Position numbers and translations under genes: made by a program
Part shown: positions 38,493-48,488 of the stretch, piece by piece
Layout of the letters: every line of letters starts with the position of its first letter
Numbering within the stretch: position 1 is the stretch's first letter
DNA from: Paratinospora sagittata
Lineage: Eukaryota; Streptophyta; Magnoliopsida; Ranunculales; Menispermaceae
Direction: 5' to 3'
DNA length: 64,000 nucleotides
NCBI GenBank assembly: GCA_035771175.1
Contig: CM069600.1
Coordinates: 7,773,729 to 7,837,728, forward strand
Notes under the pieces: model-generated
The model's database searches: none
Seen by the model: the letters and a program-made list of their open reading frames with translations, nothing else
What the model was told of the DNA's origin: nothing

Positions 38493-38770
38493 TAAGGGAA
38501 GGCGTCTTTTGAAAAGACGCATTCCCTTAAAATAAAAAAAAACTTTGAAGGGAAGGCGTCTTTTGAAAAGACGCCTTCCCTTCCACTTAAAAAAAAAATG
38601 GTGAAGGGAAGGCGTCTTTTGAAAAGACGCATTCCCTTCATCCTTAAGAAAATTTACGCCTTCCCTTGCACAAGATATAAGGTGAAGGGAAGGGAAGGCG
38701 TCTTTCAAAAGACGCCTTCCCTTCAAAAGACGCCTTTTCAAAAGACGCCTTCCCTTCAAAAGACGCCTTC
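38493..38770. repeat. Subterminal palindromes, right side of MULE
   Basis: Several units of the GGCGTCTTTTGAAAAGACGC palindrome: about 38494-38528, 38547-38583 (perfect 18-bp arms), 38603-38639, then overlapping partial units to 38770. They mirror the cluster at 27602-27694. Confidence 0.85.
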
Positions 38771-39193
38771 CCTTAAACCCTACAAAAAATGCCACTTCCG
38801 CGCCAACGTGGCGCTTGTTTGGCGCGCTGGCTGTGCGATGACTGTGCAATAAACAGTAAAATGTGGCAAATGTGACATTATTTTTGAGGGGATGGCATTT
38901 GTGAAATTATTGTTTTTTTGAAGGGTAATCATGTAAAAAGGCCGTTGGATCAATTTCACGAGGCCAATAAACAAAATTAAATTTCTCCTATGGGTGTTTG
39001 GATTTTGGTCAATTATTCATATGGGTGTTTGGTTTCCAGGAAAAAAATAAAAAATGCCTAACCCAACTTAATAGCAAGTTAATTTGTCGAAGTTGGTTTA
39101 TATTGGAGGGTACCAAAGGTTAAGTCGTCTCAAATTGACTATTGTATTTTTCTGAGTTAAGACTCTTATGAAACTTTATTCCTTTATACTAAT

Positions 39194-39390
39194 GCCTCAT
39201 TTAGAAGAGTTTTTTCAAAAGTGCTTTTCTAATAAGCAATTCTAGAAAAAGCTGGTCTTTTTCTGCTTTTTTTAAAAGTAAAAATCTATTTTTTTTTACT
39301 GTAATTTAGCTAAAATCAGGTGTTGACAAATACCTCAAAAAGTATTTTTTAGAGCATTAGCACTATGAAAAAGCTCTTCCAAACAGAGTC
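39194..39390. mobile_element. Possible MITE
   Basis: Left end GCCTCATTTAGAAGAG and right end (opposite strand) GACTCTGTTTGGAAGAG form an imperfect inverted repeat around AT-rich non-coding sequence. Target duplication is unclear. Confidence 0.4.
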
Positions 39391-39778
39391 TTGGAAGAAG
39401 TATTTTCATATGGAGAAAAATAAAACTCTTTATGACTTGCTTACGCGGCGCATGCCACTTGTGCACCCAATGACTCTTAGGCCCAATGGCAGATCTAGAC
39501 ATTTGATCTTGAGAAGCGAAGCAAAAACATATAATATAGCATAGTTATAAAGAGTTTTTCTAAAATATTAAGGAGGGTGAATAATAATAATCTATTATTT
39601 TTTTATAACATAATATAATTATAAAAGGGTTTTTCGAAAATGTTAGGGGGGGAGGCGGTCACCTCCCCCCGCCCCCCAGGGATCCGTCGCTGCTTAGGCC
39701 CAACTTCAGGGTAGTAAGAGAGACCGTATCTTGCCCTTTATGGGGTGGCCCAAAATGAATGGTGCTAACCTTAATGGC

Positions 39779-42700
39779 TTGTTATTATTGTCTTGCAAGA
39801 AGTAAAGAAGGAACTTATGGGTCGGACGCTTATTTGTCAATTATGGAGGTCAAGATTTATCAGTTGGTCTTATCTTCCCTCGTGTTGGTCTGTTGGTGGC
39901 ATTTTGGTGGCGTGGGATTCTAGGGTGGTGAATGTTTCTGAATGCTTGACTGGTTTCTTTTCAATATCAATCCAAATCAAGAACTCTTCTATGATTCAGT
40001 GGTGGTTTTCGGGGTCTATGAACTTAATTCTCCATCTTAGCAACAAGATTTTTGGGATGAACTAGCTAGATTGTCAGTGATCTATGGCCCTAATTGGTGT
40101 GTGGCGGGGGATTTCAATACGACTAGAAACATTGGGGAAATATTGAATAGCCCGAGGCTTAATATAAGCATGCAAGAATTTGATCAATTGATCAATGATC
40201 TCAACCTTATGGATCCACCGCTCCGAAATGCAAGATTCACATGGTCCAATCTTAGAAGTGATCCGATTTGTTGTCGTCTCGATAAATTCCTCTTATCTAC
40301 GGGCTGGGGCATGATGTTCCCATCCTATCGCCAAGATGTTTTGGCTAGGCTGCTGAAGTCGAAGGTTGGGTGGGGCACAGGTTCATGATGAAGTTGAAAG
40401 TTTTGAAAGAACATTTCAAGCAATGGAACAAGAAGGTTTTTGTGCAGAAAAAGGATATAGAGGCAGCAATTGAGGCCCTTGACAGGATGGAAGAGGAGGT
40501 GGAATGGAACTCTGAGCTTGGTATGTTTCGTTGTCTATTTAAGGTTGATCTGGCTGATCTATGTTTTAAAGAAGATAGATTAACGTTTCAGAGATCCAAA
40601 ATTAAATGGCTAAAGGAAGGAGATGCAAATACAAGATTCTTTTACTTTACCATGAATTGCCATCGGAATCGAAACTACATTTCCAAGATTGAGAGGGAAG
40701 ATGGATCTATGATTGACTCCACAAAAGGGATTGTTGATGAGATTACCTCGTTTGATAGGAACTAGTTCACGTCTTCTTCTGGATGTGCTGATTGGGAGGA
40801 TGGCTTGAATTGGGGAATGTTTTCAGCTAAAGATTGTCAATTTTTAGAGAGTTCGTTCTCGGAGGAGGAGGCAAGAAAAACAATTTTTAGCTATGATGGA
40901 AATAAAGCCCCAGGTCCCGATGACTTTTCTATGGCCTTCTATCAAAAATCTTGGGATGTGATGAAGAGTGACATCATGTAAGTGTTAGGGGATGTCTATC
41001 AGAATGGAGTGATGAATTTGGCTACCAATGAAACTTACGTGTGTCTCATCCCTAAGACATGCAGCTCTTGCAAGATCAAAGACTTTAAACCTATCAGCTT
41101 GGTTTTCAGCCTTTATAAGATTATTGCTAAAATTATCTCGCTCAGAATAAAAATTGTTCTTCTTAAGCTCATTGATGCCTCTTAATCAACCTTTATTGAA
41201 GGAAGGCAAATTTTGGATGCAATTTTAATTGCAAATGAAGCAGTTGAGGAATACAGATCTAAGAAGCTCTAAGGGGTGGTTCTAAAGGTTGACTTTGCTA
41301 AGGCTTATGACACCGTTGAATGGAAGTTCCTTGAATTAGTAATGCGGAGTTGTGGCTTCAGTCCTAAGTGGATCATGTGGGTCATAGGGTGTATTTCGTC
41401 AATCTCCTACTCCATTGTTATAAATGGAAGGCCTAGAGGGAAAATTATGGCTCGGTGTGGGCTTCGACAAGGGGACCCCTTCTCGCCCTTTTTGTTCACA
41501 CTTGTTGTGGATCCTTTGGCTAAACTTATTAATAGGGAGAAATTGGTTGGTAGAGTGAAAGCATTTTTTATTGGAAAGAATGAAATAGAAATCACATTAC
41601 TTCAATATGCAGATGATACCTTGTTTTTCTTTCAAGGGGACGAAAGGAATATCGTCAATGCTTTTAACTGTCTTACGCACTTTGGTGAGATGTCAGGCCT
41701 AAAGGTCAACTTGGGGAAAGTCAATTAAGTGGCATTAACATGGATAAAGAGGTTGTTATGTGCATTGCGTCTAGAGTGGGTTGCTTATTGGGATCCTGGC
41801 CATTGATGTATTTGGGCTTGCTTCTTGAGGAAAACTTTCTCTCAACAACATTTTGGGAGCTGGTGCTGTCAAAGATTTCTAGCAGGTTAGAAGGGTAGAA
41901 GTGGTCCTTCTTGTCTAAAGAGGTCGTTTGGCACTAATTAGATCGGTCATCTCAGCCCCCCCTTCCTATTTCCTTGCTTTGTTCCGCATTCCGAGTGGGG
42001 TGGTGTTGGGGAAGGTATGAAGCTTAGCCTTGTCAATTGGAATATGATGCAGAGACCTATTGAAAAAGGTGGGCTTGGAATTGGCAACAGTTCTCATAGA
42101 AATGTTACCTTGTGTGCAAAATGGTTGTGGAGATTTGGAAGTGAGAGTCAGTCTTTATGGGCTCAAGTGATTGAGAGCAGACATGGTGGTGGTATTAGTG
42201 GGTCTTCAGGTGGCTCTCAGAGCAGAATGACTTTTCGAATCCCGTGGAAGTTCATCTCTTCTTTGACTAACGATTTTTTTCAGCATGTTCAGTTTAAAGT
42301 TGGGGATGGGTGCACCTTCAGATTTTGGGAAGATAGATGGTTGGATTCTACCCCTCTTGCATCTTTATTCCCAGCTCTTTACCAAACTTCCTCCCTCTAT
42401 AATGAACCTATTGCCTCTTTTATTTCCATCTCAAATGACCCAAGTATCCCAACATGGAACCTTCATTTAGCTAGGGACCTCTCAAGACAAACTGAAAAAG
42501 ACCTGACACATCTATTGTCGAGACTTCAATATATACATTTAGATGATGCCCAAGACTTCTTTAGCTGGACTCTTTGCTCTTCTAGATCATTTAATTGTAA
42601 ATCCCTTTTCAAAAACAACATTGACAATCCCTCATTACCACCATTACCTATAGCCTATTCTGTTTGAAATGTGCATGTTCATTCTAAGGTAAAGGTCTTG

Positions 42701-43380
42701 GGTGGCTTGTCGCTCTTAACAAGGCGAACACCTATGATATTTTGCAAAAACGCTATCCCTCTTTATGTTTGTCCCCCCATTGTTGCATTCTGTGCTTGCA
42801 GGAGGAGGAATCTATTGTTCATTTATTCTTCAGATGCAGAGTCGCAAAGAGGATATAGGATCTTTGGAAATATTACTCCGGCTACAAGTTACTATCCATG
42901 TAACGTGTCAAATGGTATTCTCCTAAGTCATAATTCAGGCCTGCGTAGAGGTGATAAAGAGGTTGGGCTGATTGTGTCGTAAGTCATGATGTGGTCCCTT
43001 TGGTTGGAACGAAACAAAAGGATTTTTCGTAACTTGGCCAACGAGGAAGATGCTCTGTGGGATGATATCAGGCTATTAGCTAGTTCGTGGGTCTATGCCT
43101 CCCCTTGGTCGAGAGGCTTCTCCATCTCAAGTTGGTTTACAAATTAGCACTCTTGCATGGGTTGAGGTTCTTTGTTATGTCTCCCCCTTTTTACAGGGTT
43201 AGGTGGGGTTTGGAGTGTCTTCTGTGGGAGTCGGTTGTTTGTTTCTTATTTTGGTGGGTGATGGTTGTTTTATTTTTATAGTTTTGTCCTTGTTGTATTC
43301 TGCACCACTTGGGCACCTTTGTTTTTCTCCTTAGAATATCTATAATATTTACTAGTTTCTTCTCAAAAAAAAAAAAAAAA
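39779..43380 (+). mobile_element. L1-type LINE, 5'-truncated, with 12-bp target duplication
   Basis: The 12-mer AACCTTAATGGC occurs immediately before (39767-39778) and immediately after the poly-A tail (43381-43392). Coding remnants run left to right. The C-terminal part of the apurinic-type endonuclease comes first (WCVAGDFNTTRN, FTWSNLRSDPICCRLDKFL). Reverse transcriptase follows (VLKVDFAKAYDTVEW, GLRQGDPFSPFLF, LLQYADDTLFFF), then the C-terminal zf-RVT region (CLQEEESIVHLFFRCR near 42790-42840). Several stops and frameshifts break it into pieces, so it is inactive. The start falls inside the endonuclease domain, the usual outcome of incomplete reverse transcription. Confidence 0.92.
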
Positions 43381-43392
43381 AACCTTAATGGC

Positions 43393-44130
43393 CTCTTGGT
43401 AGGTTCAACTCCAACAAGACTCCTATGAAGCCTACTTCATTTGAATGAAAAAAATAAATAGAAAAGAGAAAACTTGGGAATGTTTGATTTGAGATTCAAA
43501 AATAGTTTTTTTTTTAAAAAAAAAGATTTATAAAAAACAACTTCTTAAGTTTTTTTATTTAGAAAGTAAAGAAAACAGTTTTTGGTTGTTTTTATTATTT
43601 CCTTCACAAAAAGCTTTTACCGGTTGCTATGCCCTTGTTTGATATAACTTTTGCGTTTGTACCCAAAAACATTTTTTTCTAAACAGAGGTCACATACACA
43701 GAAACAAGTCTCAACTAGCTTTGGCAAAACACGCTTAAATTGTATTTGAATTGCAAATGCATAAATATCAAACGATTGTTTACAACAACGTCCAAATAAG
43801 GCCTTTATGTTAGACTGACCTATTACAAAAAATATGTATATTTTGTTAATTTAAAAATAGAAAATGAGAGTGCATTAAAAAAAGGTAGTAAAAAATAAGA
43901 GGTTAGAAAAGTCAAATTAAAAAAAGAAAGAAATCATAATTAAAAAAAAAACCTAAAATACAAAAAGACTTGTGTAAAGGTCAAAAACCATTGATATACC
44001 ACCAAATAAAATGACAAAGTGGTCTTAAACGGTGAGAATGACAAAATGGTCAAAGTTTGTATTCATGACTTATAAAAGTAGAGTTTTGTGTGGTGAACAT
44101 GGCTTCTATACATATTGGCTCAGTGGCTTC
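43393..44130. other. Intergenic, no gene seen
   Basis: AT-rich; A-runs and T-runs; no frame or element ends I can defend. Confidence 0.5.
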
Positions 44131-44139
44131 TATAAAGAT

Positions 44140-44335
44140 GACAATATTATAATATTGTTCTATCTCGGTACAGCCACCGTCACACAAGGACGTCTCTTGT
44201 ACCCTAAATCATTTGTCTGCTACTATTTATAAATAGTACAGGGTCTCTCCCAAGATCGAACTCGCAACCTCCCTTAAGAAGTTAGATTTCGCACCTTGAG
44301 TAGCCACTGAACCAACTCAAGGTGCGAAATTTAAC
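44140..44335 (-). mobile_element. tRNA-derived SINE, family D
   Basis: On the minus strand: TTGGTTCAGTGGCTACT (box A region) and GGTTGCGAGTTCGATCTTGGG (box B region), then GAGACCCTGTACTA and a body toward 44140. Its tRNA-like head is part of the long hairpin at 44261-44355. Confidence 0.55.
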
Positions 44336-44355
44336 TTCTTAAGGGAGGTTGCGAG
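44261..44355. repeat. 40-bp inverted repeat, 15-base loop
   Basis: 44261-44300 and 44316-44355 are reverse complements with a single mismatch. The arms contain the box B region of the SINE, so this is an inverted partial duplication of the SINE head. It lies 230 bp upstream of the MSRB1 ATG. Confidence 0.9.
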
Positions 44356-44584
44356 GGAGTATCAATCTCTTTCTTATTAGTTGAAAGTTGACCTAAATAC
44401 CCTATATTTAAAATATATATATATATATAGTTAAATAAAATTGATATATTACTTTGTTGATAATAGAAAATAATTTTTTAAATAAAAACTTAAAAATACT
44501 ATTAGTGAAAAAGACTCTCTTCTAATAATAATATATGTAAATGTAGAGAGCTTTGGTTGCATCGTTGTTGTATGACCGCAAGAA

Positions 44585-47500
44585 ATGGCTTTGAATGGCG
44601 TCAGCAGTCTCAGCCTCCAAACTTACCATCGGCATCTATCTTCTTCTTCAACACATACCCGTTGTTCCCTTCTCAATTCTCAGTTCTTCGTCTTCAATTC
44701 TCGAGCTCCGACGAAATCTCAAAGCTTCTTATGCTCTCTTCGTGCAATGGGCTCTTCTTCTTCTTCTTCTCAGAAACCAGACAATGTTCAAGGTTTTTGC
44801 AGTTCTCTCTCTCCAAATATCTCAATTTATTTTCCAGTTCAATTTTTCTTTCTGAATCCTCGCAGCTCTCGTACTAACGATAACCCCCCCCCCCCCCCCC
44901 CCCCCCTCCTTTTTTTAAGGATTTTTTGTTGTATTATATCAGGAAATAAATTATGGACTTGCTGAAATTCTATCTGCTATGTTTTTTTTTTTTTTTATAA
45001 TTTATTTATTTCAAGTTTGATTCTTGCTCGTTTTTGAAGCTTTTTTTGTGATTGATTAGATTTTAGTGTATTTTATTGAATAGTTTTAGATGCTGGAAAA
45101 ATAGTGAATGAGAAATTGAATTTGTATCGATTAAATTTCTCATTCACTATTTTTCTAGTATTAGATTGTTTTGAGTTATTGGTTATTTGGTCGAAAAAAC
45201 CGAAAGAATTGATTCTACATTAACAAACGGTGGAATTCTTGTCTAAATATTTACTATTCAGATTGTCAAGATTTGAATTTTTTTTTAATGAATTTAAACA
45301 CAAATTCGAAGCTCAAGTGTTCTTTTTAATTGAATTTGGTGAAGCAGATTTATTAGGAACCCTTAGGCTGCGTTTGGTTTAGGATTCAGATACAATTTTT
45401 TGTATCCAAGATTTTGGAAATACGAAAAAAGCGTTTGGTTTTTTGGAACTTAAAAACACTTTCTGATAATTTGCAAAGAAAATAAGGTTGCGTTTGATTT
45501 ATGATTCAGATACAGTTTTCAGTATCTAAAATTTTGGAAACACGAAAAACGTGTTTGGTTGGTTGAAACACGAAAACAGTTTTCCGAAATTTACAAAGAA
45601 AACGTGTTTTTAGGAAATGACAAAATGTTGTTTTCTGAGTTTTCACTTTTTGAGTTGTATTCTAGTTTTCGGATCACGAACCAAACGCAGCCTAAGTTGT
45701 TTGCAGGAAATGAAAAAATGTTGTTTTTTGAGTTTCACTTTTTGAGTTGTATTATACTTTTCGGATCACGAACCAAACATAACCTTATTTATTAATGATG
45801 GTATTTTCTTCTGAGATTGTGGTCAATCAAGTGCATGTATATATTCATCAATGGAATATCCATTGTTACGTCAAACGAGAAAGGTACTTAAACCATTTGA
45901 GAAGCAATAATATAGCTTTCCTTTTGCTGTAATATTGAAATTTTGGGAGATTGGTATGAGAGGCTTGGTGGAGGTAATTCTTACTAGTGGTGATTAATGG
46001 CTTTCCAACGAACTAAGGCCGTCTATCTTTCTTAATTTGACGGGATTGCATTTTGGCCCGTTTTGATTATATTTGCATACCTTTAAACATAGTCGGTCCC
46101 TAACTCAGATAAAGGAGGAGGGTTGTGCTAGTATTTGGTAGCGGCAACCAACATAAAACTTTATCAGGTCAACTACGATACGAATCTACTTAATCAAACT
46201 ACTCAAAGGGCTAAGATGTTTAAATGTCAACTTAGCTCTTGATAAAGCAGAGTGGTGAAAGCAGATTCCTGTGGCCGATCTCATGTAGTTAGGAAAAGGC
46301 TTAGTTGAGTTGAGTTGAATTGATTTCTAGCACGAGATTGTAGGTCTGTTTGGTTCAATTTTTTTTATTATTCACTAGCTAGATTGTAGTTGGAGAAATG
46401 GTTTCCTTTTCAATAAGAATCTGATAGTGTAGTCTGTTTCTACGTACATCCTTCAAATCATATAGCATGTAGCACAAAATGAGCTTGATTCCTAGAAAAA
46501 TCATGTAGTTGCCTCAACATTAAAAATTCAACATACAACATCAAAATTTTGTGTTCTACACCCAAATTTTATCTAGTACTGTATTCAAAAGGTTCATATA
46601 TGAAGTATCATCGATAAGTTTTGCATGACTAGCAATATGTGCTTTAGACTGAGCTGTACAATTACAATGACTGTTTAGCTCTAGGTAAATATTGTGAGTG
46701 CGTGCTTGAAGTATGCATTTCAATAGACATATTACGCTTCTCTTATGGGAATATCTTCAAGTTAAGTTCTTATATATCTTCTTTAATATGGTTGTTTCAA
46801 GTAAGGTTTGGATTCATGTCACAATATTGCATCATTGCTCTTAAGAAACCGATGCTTTTGTTCTGCTGTCAGTAGAATAGTGTTTTTGTGTATTTGTGTG
46901 CAGAGGTAGGAAATGTAGATTATGCTTCCATCAGTGATGAAGAATGGAAGAAGCGCTTGACAGGTGAACAGTTTTACATAACTCGTCAGAAGGGAACAGA
47001 GAGGGCTTTCACCGGGTGTGTCCATCCATAGTCAATTACTGTTACCTTATGTTCCGGTCCATATTTTTCCACCAGCATTTGGATTTGCAAATGTTTTGTA
47101 AATATTCTCATACATATATAGCTTGTTCAATGACAAGTCCACTTAATTTATTTGTGTGCTGCACTCTTGGGTTTGGGCTTTAGCAAGCCAAAACACCACA
47201 TCTGTTTTATACACAAGATATATTGCAGGTGCATATATTGTTGCAGTCTACTTCATTTCTTATTTACCTTTCTATTCTTCAGGGAATATTGGAACACAAA
47301 AACCCCAGGGACTTACCATTGCATCTGTTGTGATACACCTTTGTTTGAGTAAGTAATTCTACTTTATGTGAACCTTGTGTAAGTTGAGATATAATGAGCA
47401 TAACCGTTAATGTTCGTTGTGCAACTTATATAGGGTACTCAACAAACTGATTATATTACTTACTTTCTCTAGATCATCAACAAAATTTGATAGCGGTACT

Positions 47501-47792
47501 GGTTGGCCATCTTATTATAAACCCGTTGGAAGCAATGTGAAATCGAAGTTAGATATGTCAGTCATTTTCATGCCGCGGCAAGAAGTACTTTGTGCAGTTT
47601 GCGACGCTCATCTTGGCCACGTCTTTGATGATGGTCCACCACCCACAGGGAAACGATATTGTATCAATAGGTAATAAACACTTCCAACTACAAATTTTTC
47701 TCATTTTACTCAGTTTTCATCATGATAGATAAATTTTGACTTTATGTGATGCTCATCCATGCAGTGCTTCCATGAAACTGAAGCCAAGTTAG
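44585..47792 (+). CDS. MSRB1: Plastid methionine-R-sulfoxide reductase B, one-Cys MSRB1 type
   Basis: Reduces methionine-R-sulfoxide in proteins, protecting the chloroplast from oxidative damage. Five GT-AG exons: 44585-44792, 46904-47015, 47283-47348, 47473-47670, 47765-47792; 612 nt, 203 aa, frame kept throughout. Residues 1 to about 65 are rich in Ser/Thr/Arg/Leu with few acidic residues, as in a plastid transit peptide. The SelR domain follows: [20 protein letters not shown], the zinc CxxC pairs CICC and [17 protein letters not shown], and GKRYC with the catalytic Cys. The Thr in DSGTGWPS sits where two-Cys enzymes have a resolving Cys, which marks the MSRB1 subclass. The protein ends SASMKLKPS. 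An AATAAA at 47875-47880 is a likely poly-A signal. Intron 1 (2.1 kb) holds MITEs and a LINE fragment. Confidence 0.95.
44884..44907. repeat. Poly-C tract in MSRB1 intron 1
   Basis: About 24 uninterrupted C residues within the first 100 bases of the intron. Confidence 0.85.
45096..45155. repeat. Perfect 22-bp hairpin in MSRB1 intron 1
   Basis: 45096-45117 and 45134-45155 are exact reverse complements with a 16-base loop. Confidence 0.9.
45364..45787. mobile_element. Two overlapping MITE copies in MSRB1 intron 1
   Basis: Termini TTAGGCTGCGTTTGGTT (about 45364) and AACCAAACGCAGCCTAA (ends about 45694) form one inverted pair. AAGGTTGCGTTTGATTT (about 45486) and ACCAAACATAACCTTA (ends about 45787) form a second, diverged pair. 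Both interiors share TTCAGATACA, TTTTGGAAA.ACGAAAAA and TTTTCGGATCACGAACC blocks. Tourist- or hAT-like ends; duplications not resolved. Confidence 0.6.
46060..46325 (+). mobile_element. RTE-type LINE 3' fragment in MSRB1 intron 1
   Basis: GATAAAGGAGGAGGGTTGTG and GCGGCAACCAACATAAAACT are followed by TAGCTCTTGATAAAGCAGAG and GGAAAAGGCTTAGTTGAGTT, matching the terminal sequence at 63.8 kb. Confidence 0.6.
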
Positions 47793-48410
47793 GCTAGCTA
47801 GGTGATACTACCCCAGTATATATCAGAACTCTAGAGGATGGCACTCTTTAAGGTGAAACTGTATAATTCTCAATAATAAAAGCTATGTGTATATTTGATA
47901 ATACCATGGAAGTTGGAACTTAATTTGATTAAGTTCTTCCCCTATGTGAGATGTGTAGTTCTGTATCAATTATTACTTGCATGGTGTGTTGATAGCTTAT
48001 TTATACAGGGAGTGGAATGCTCTCTTTAATGCCCATTAACACATTGAAATTGATGCCAAACTTCTAATAAAATTATTAAAGAGTCCCTTTTCTTAGGAAT
48101 ACTTGCAAATTGCTATACTTCAATTTCTGATATTCTCTGTTATTTTCAAAAGAGATGGATAAACAATAATTATGAAGCCCTCCTTATTTCCTGATTGTAC
48201 CATTTGAATACTCTCTCTATTTAAGGATCAAGAAGGAGGTCCTTGTTAAGCATTAATCATTACTTGTACACTATATGTATCACTTGACATGGCTTTATAT
48301 ATAACAAGTAGGCACAGATGATCCCCAGGGAGCTCCCATTACTTTTACTCTTGAAAGCTGCCTAGATCTTATTAATTAAACTTCCTTCGAGCCAAAACCT
48401 AGCAAGTTTA

Positions 48411-48488
48411 TTTTGTTTTAGAAGATACAATGTTAACAGTTAGTTGTATAATCATCTCCATCACTAGACCGCACTTTTGGGGAGGTAT
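48411..48488 (-). mobile_element. SINE family A, truncated by LTR-like insertion
   Basis: On the minus strand ATACCTCCCCAAAAGTGCGG, CTAGTGATGGAGATG and TTAACATTGTATC match the 3' half of the SINE at 18499. The match stops exactly where TGTCGCGACCCC begins. Confidence 0.6.

Larger units (their letters stand above)
27410..38943. mobile_element. Complete-boundary Mutator-like element (MULE) carrying a PMD gene
   Basis: The left end (27410-27545) and right end (38798-38943, reverse complement) align almost base for base: GG..TTTTT.ACATGATTACCC, then TTCACAAATG, CCCCTCAAAAATAATG and CAAACAAGCG; the right arm has an 11-base extra block. Directly outside lies the same 10-mer GTTGGATCAA (27400-27409 and 38944-38953), matching the 9-11-bp duplications of Mutator elements. 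Inside, on the minus strand, are a MULE transposase (32630-36189) and a PMD gene (30193-32421), both decayed. Also inside are a 179-bp tandem array, subterminal palindromes, a nested LTR and a pararetrovirus fragment. At 11.5 kb it is large for a MULE, mainly through the array and nested insertions. Confidence 0.88.

Noticed and set aside
38276..38852. Arg/Gly-rich and KGRRLLKRR-type frames
   Set aside because: Products of the GC-rich block and the palindrome cluster; frames overlap on both strands.
44884..44965. Extension of MSRB1 exon 1 past 44792
   Set aside because: Read-through runs into poly-C and a stop; splicing at 44792 gives the correct join to the SelR domain.
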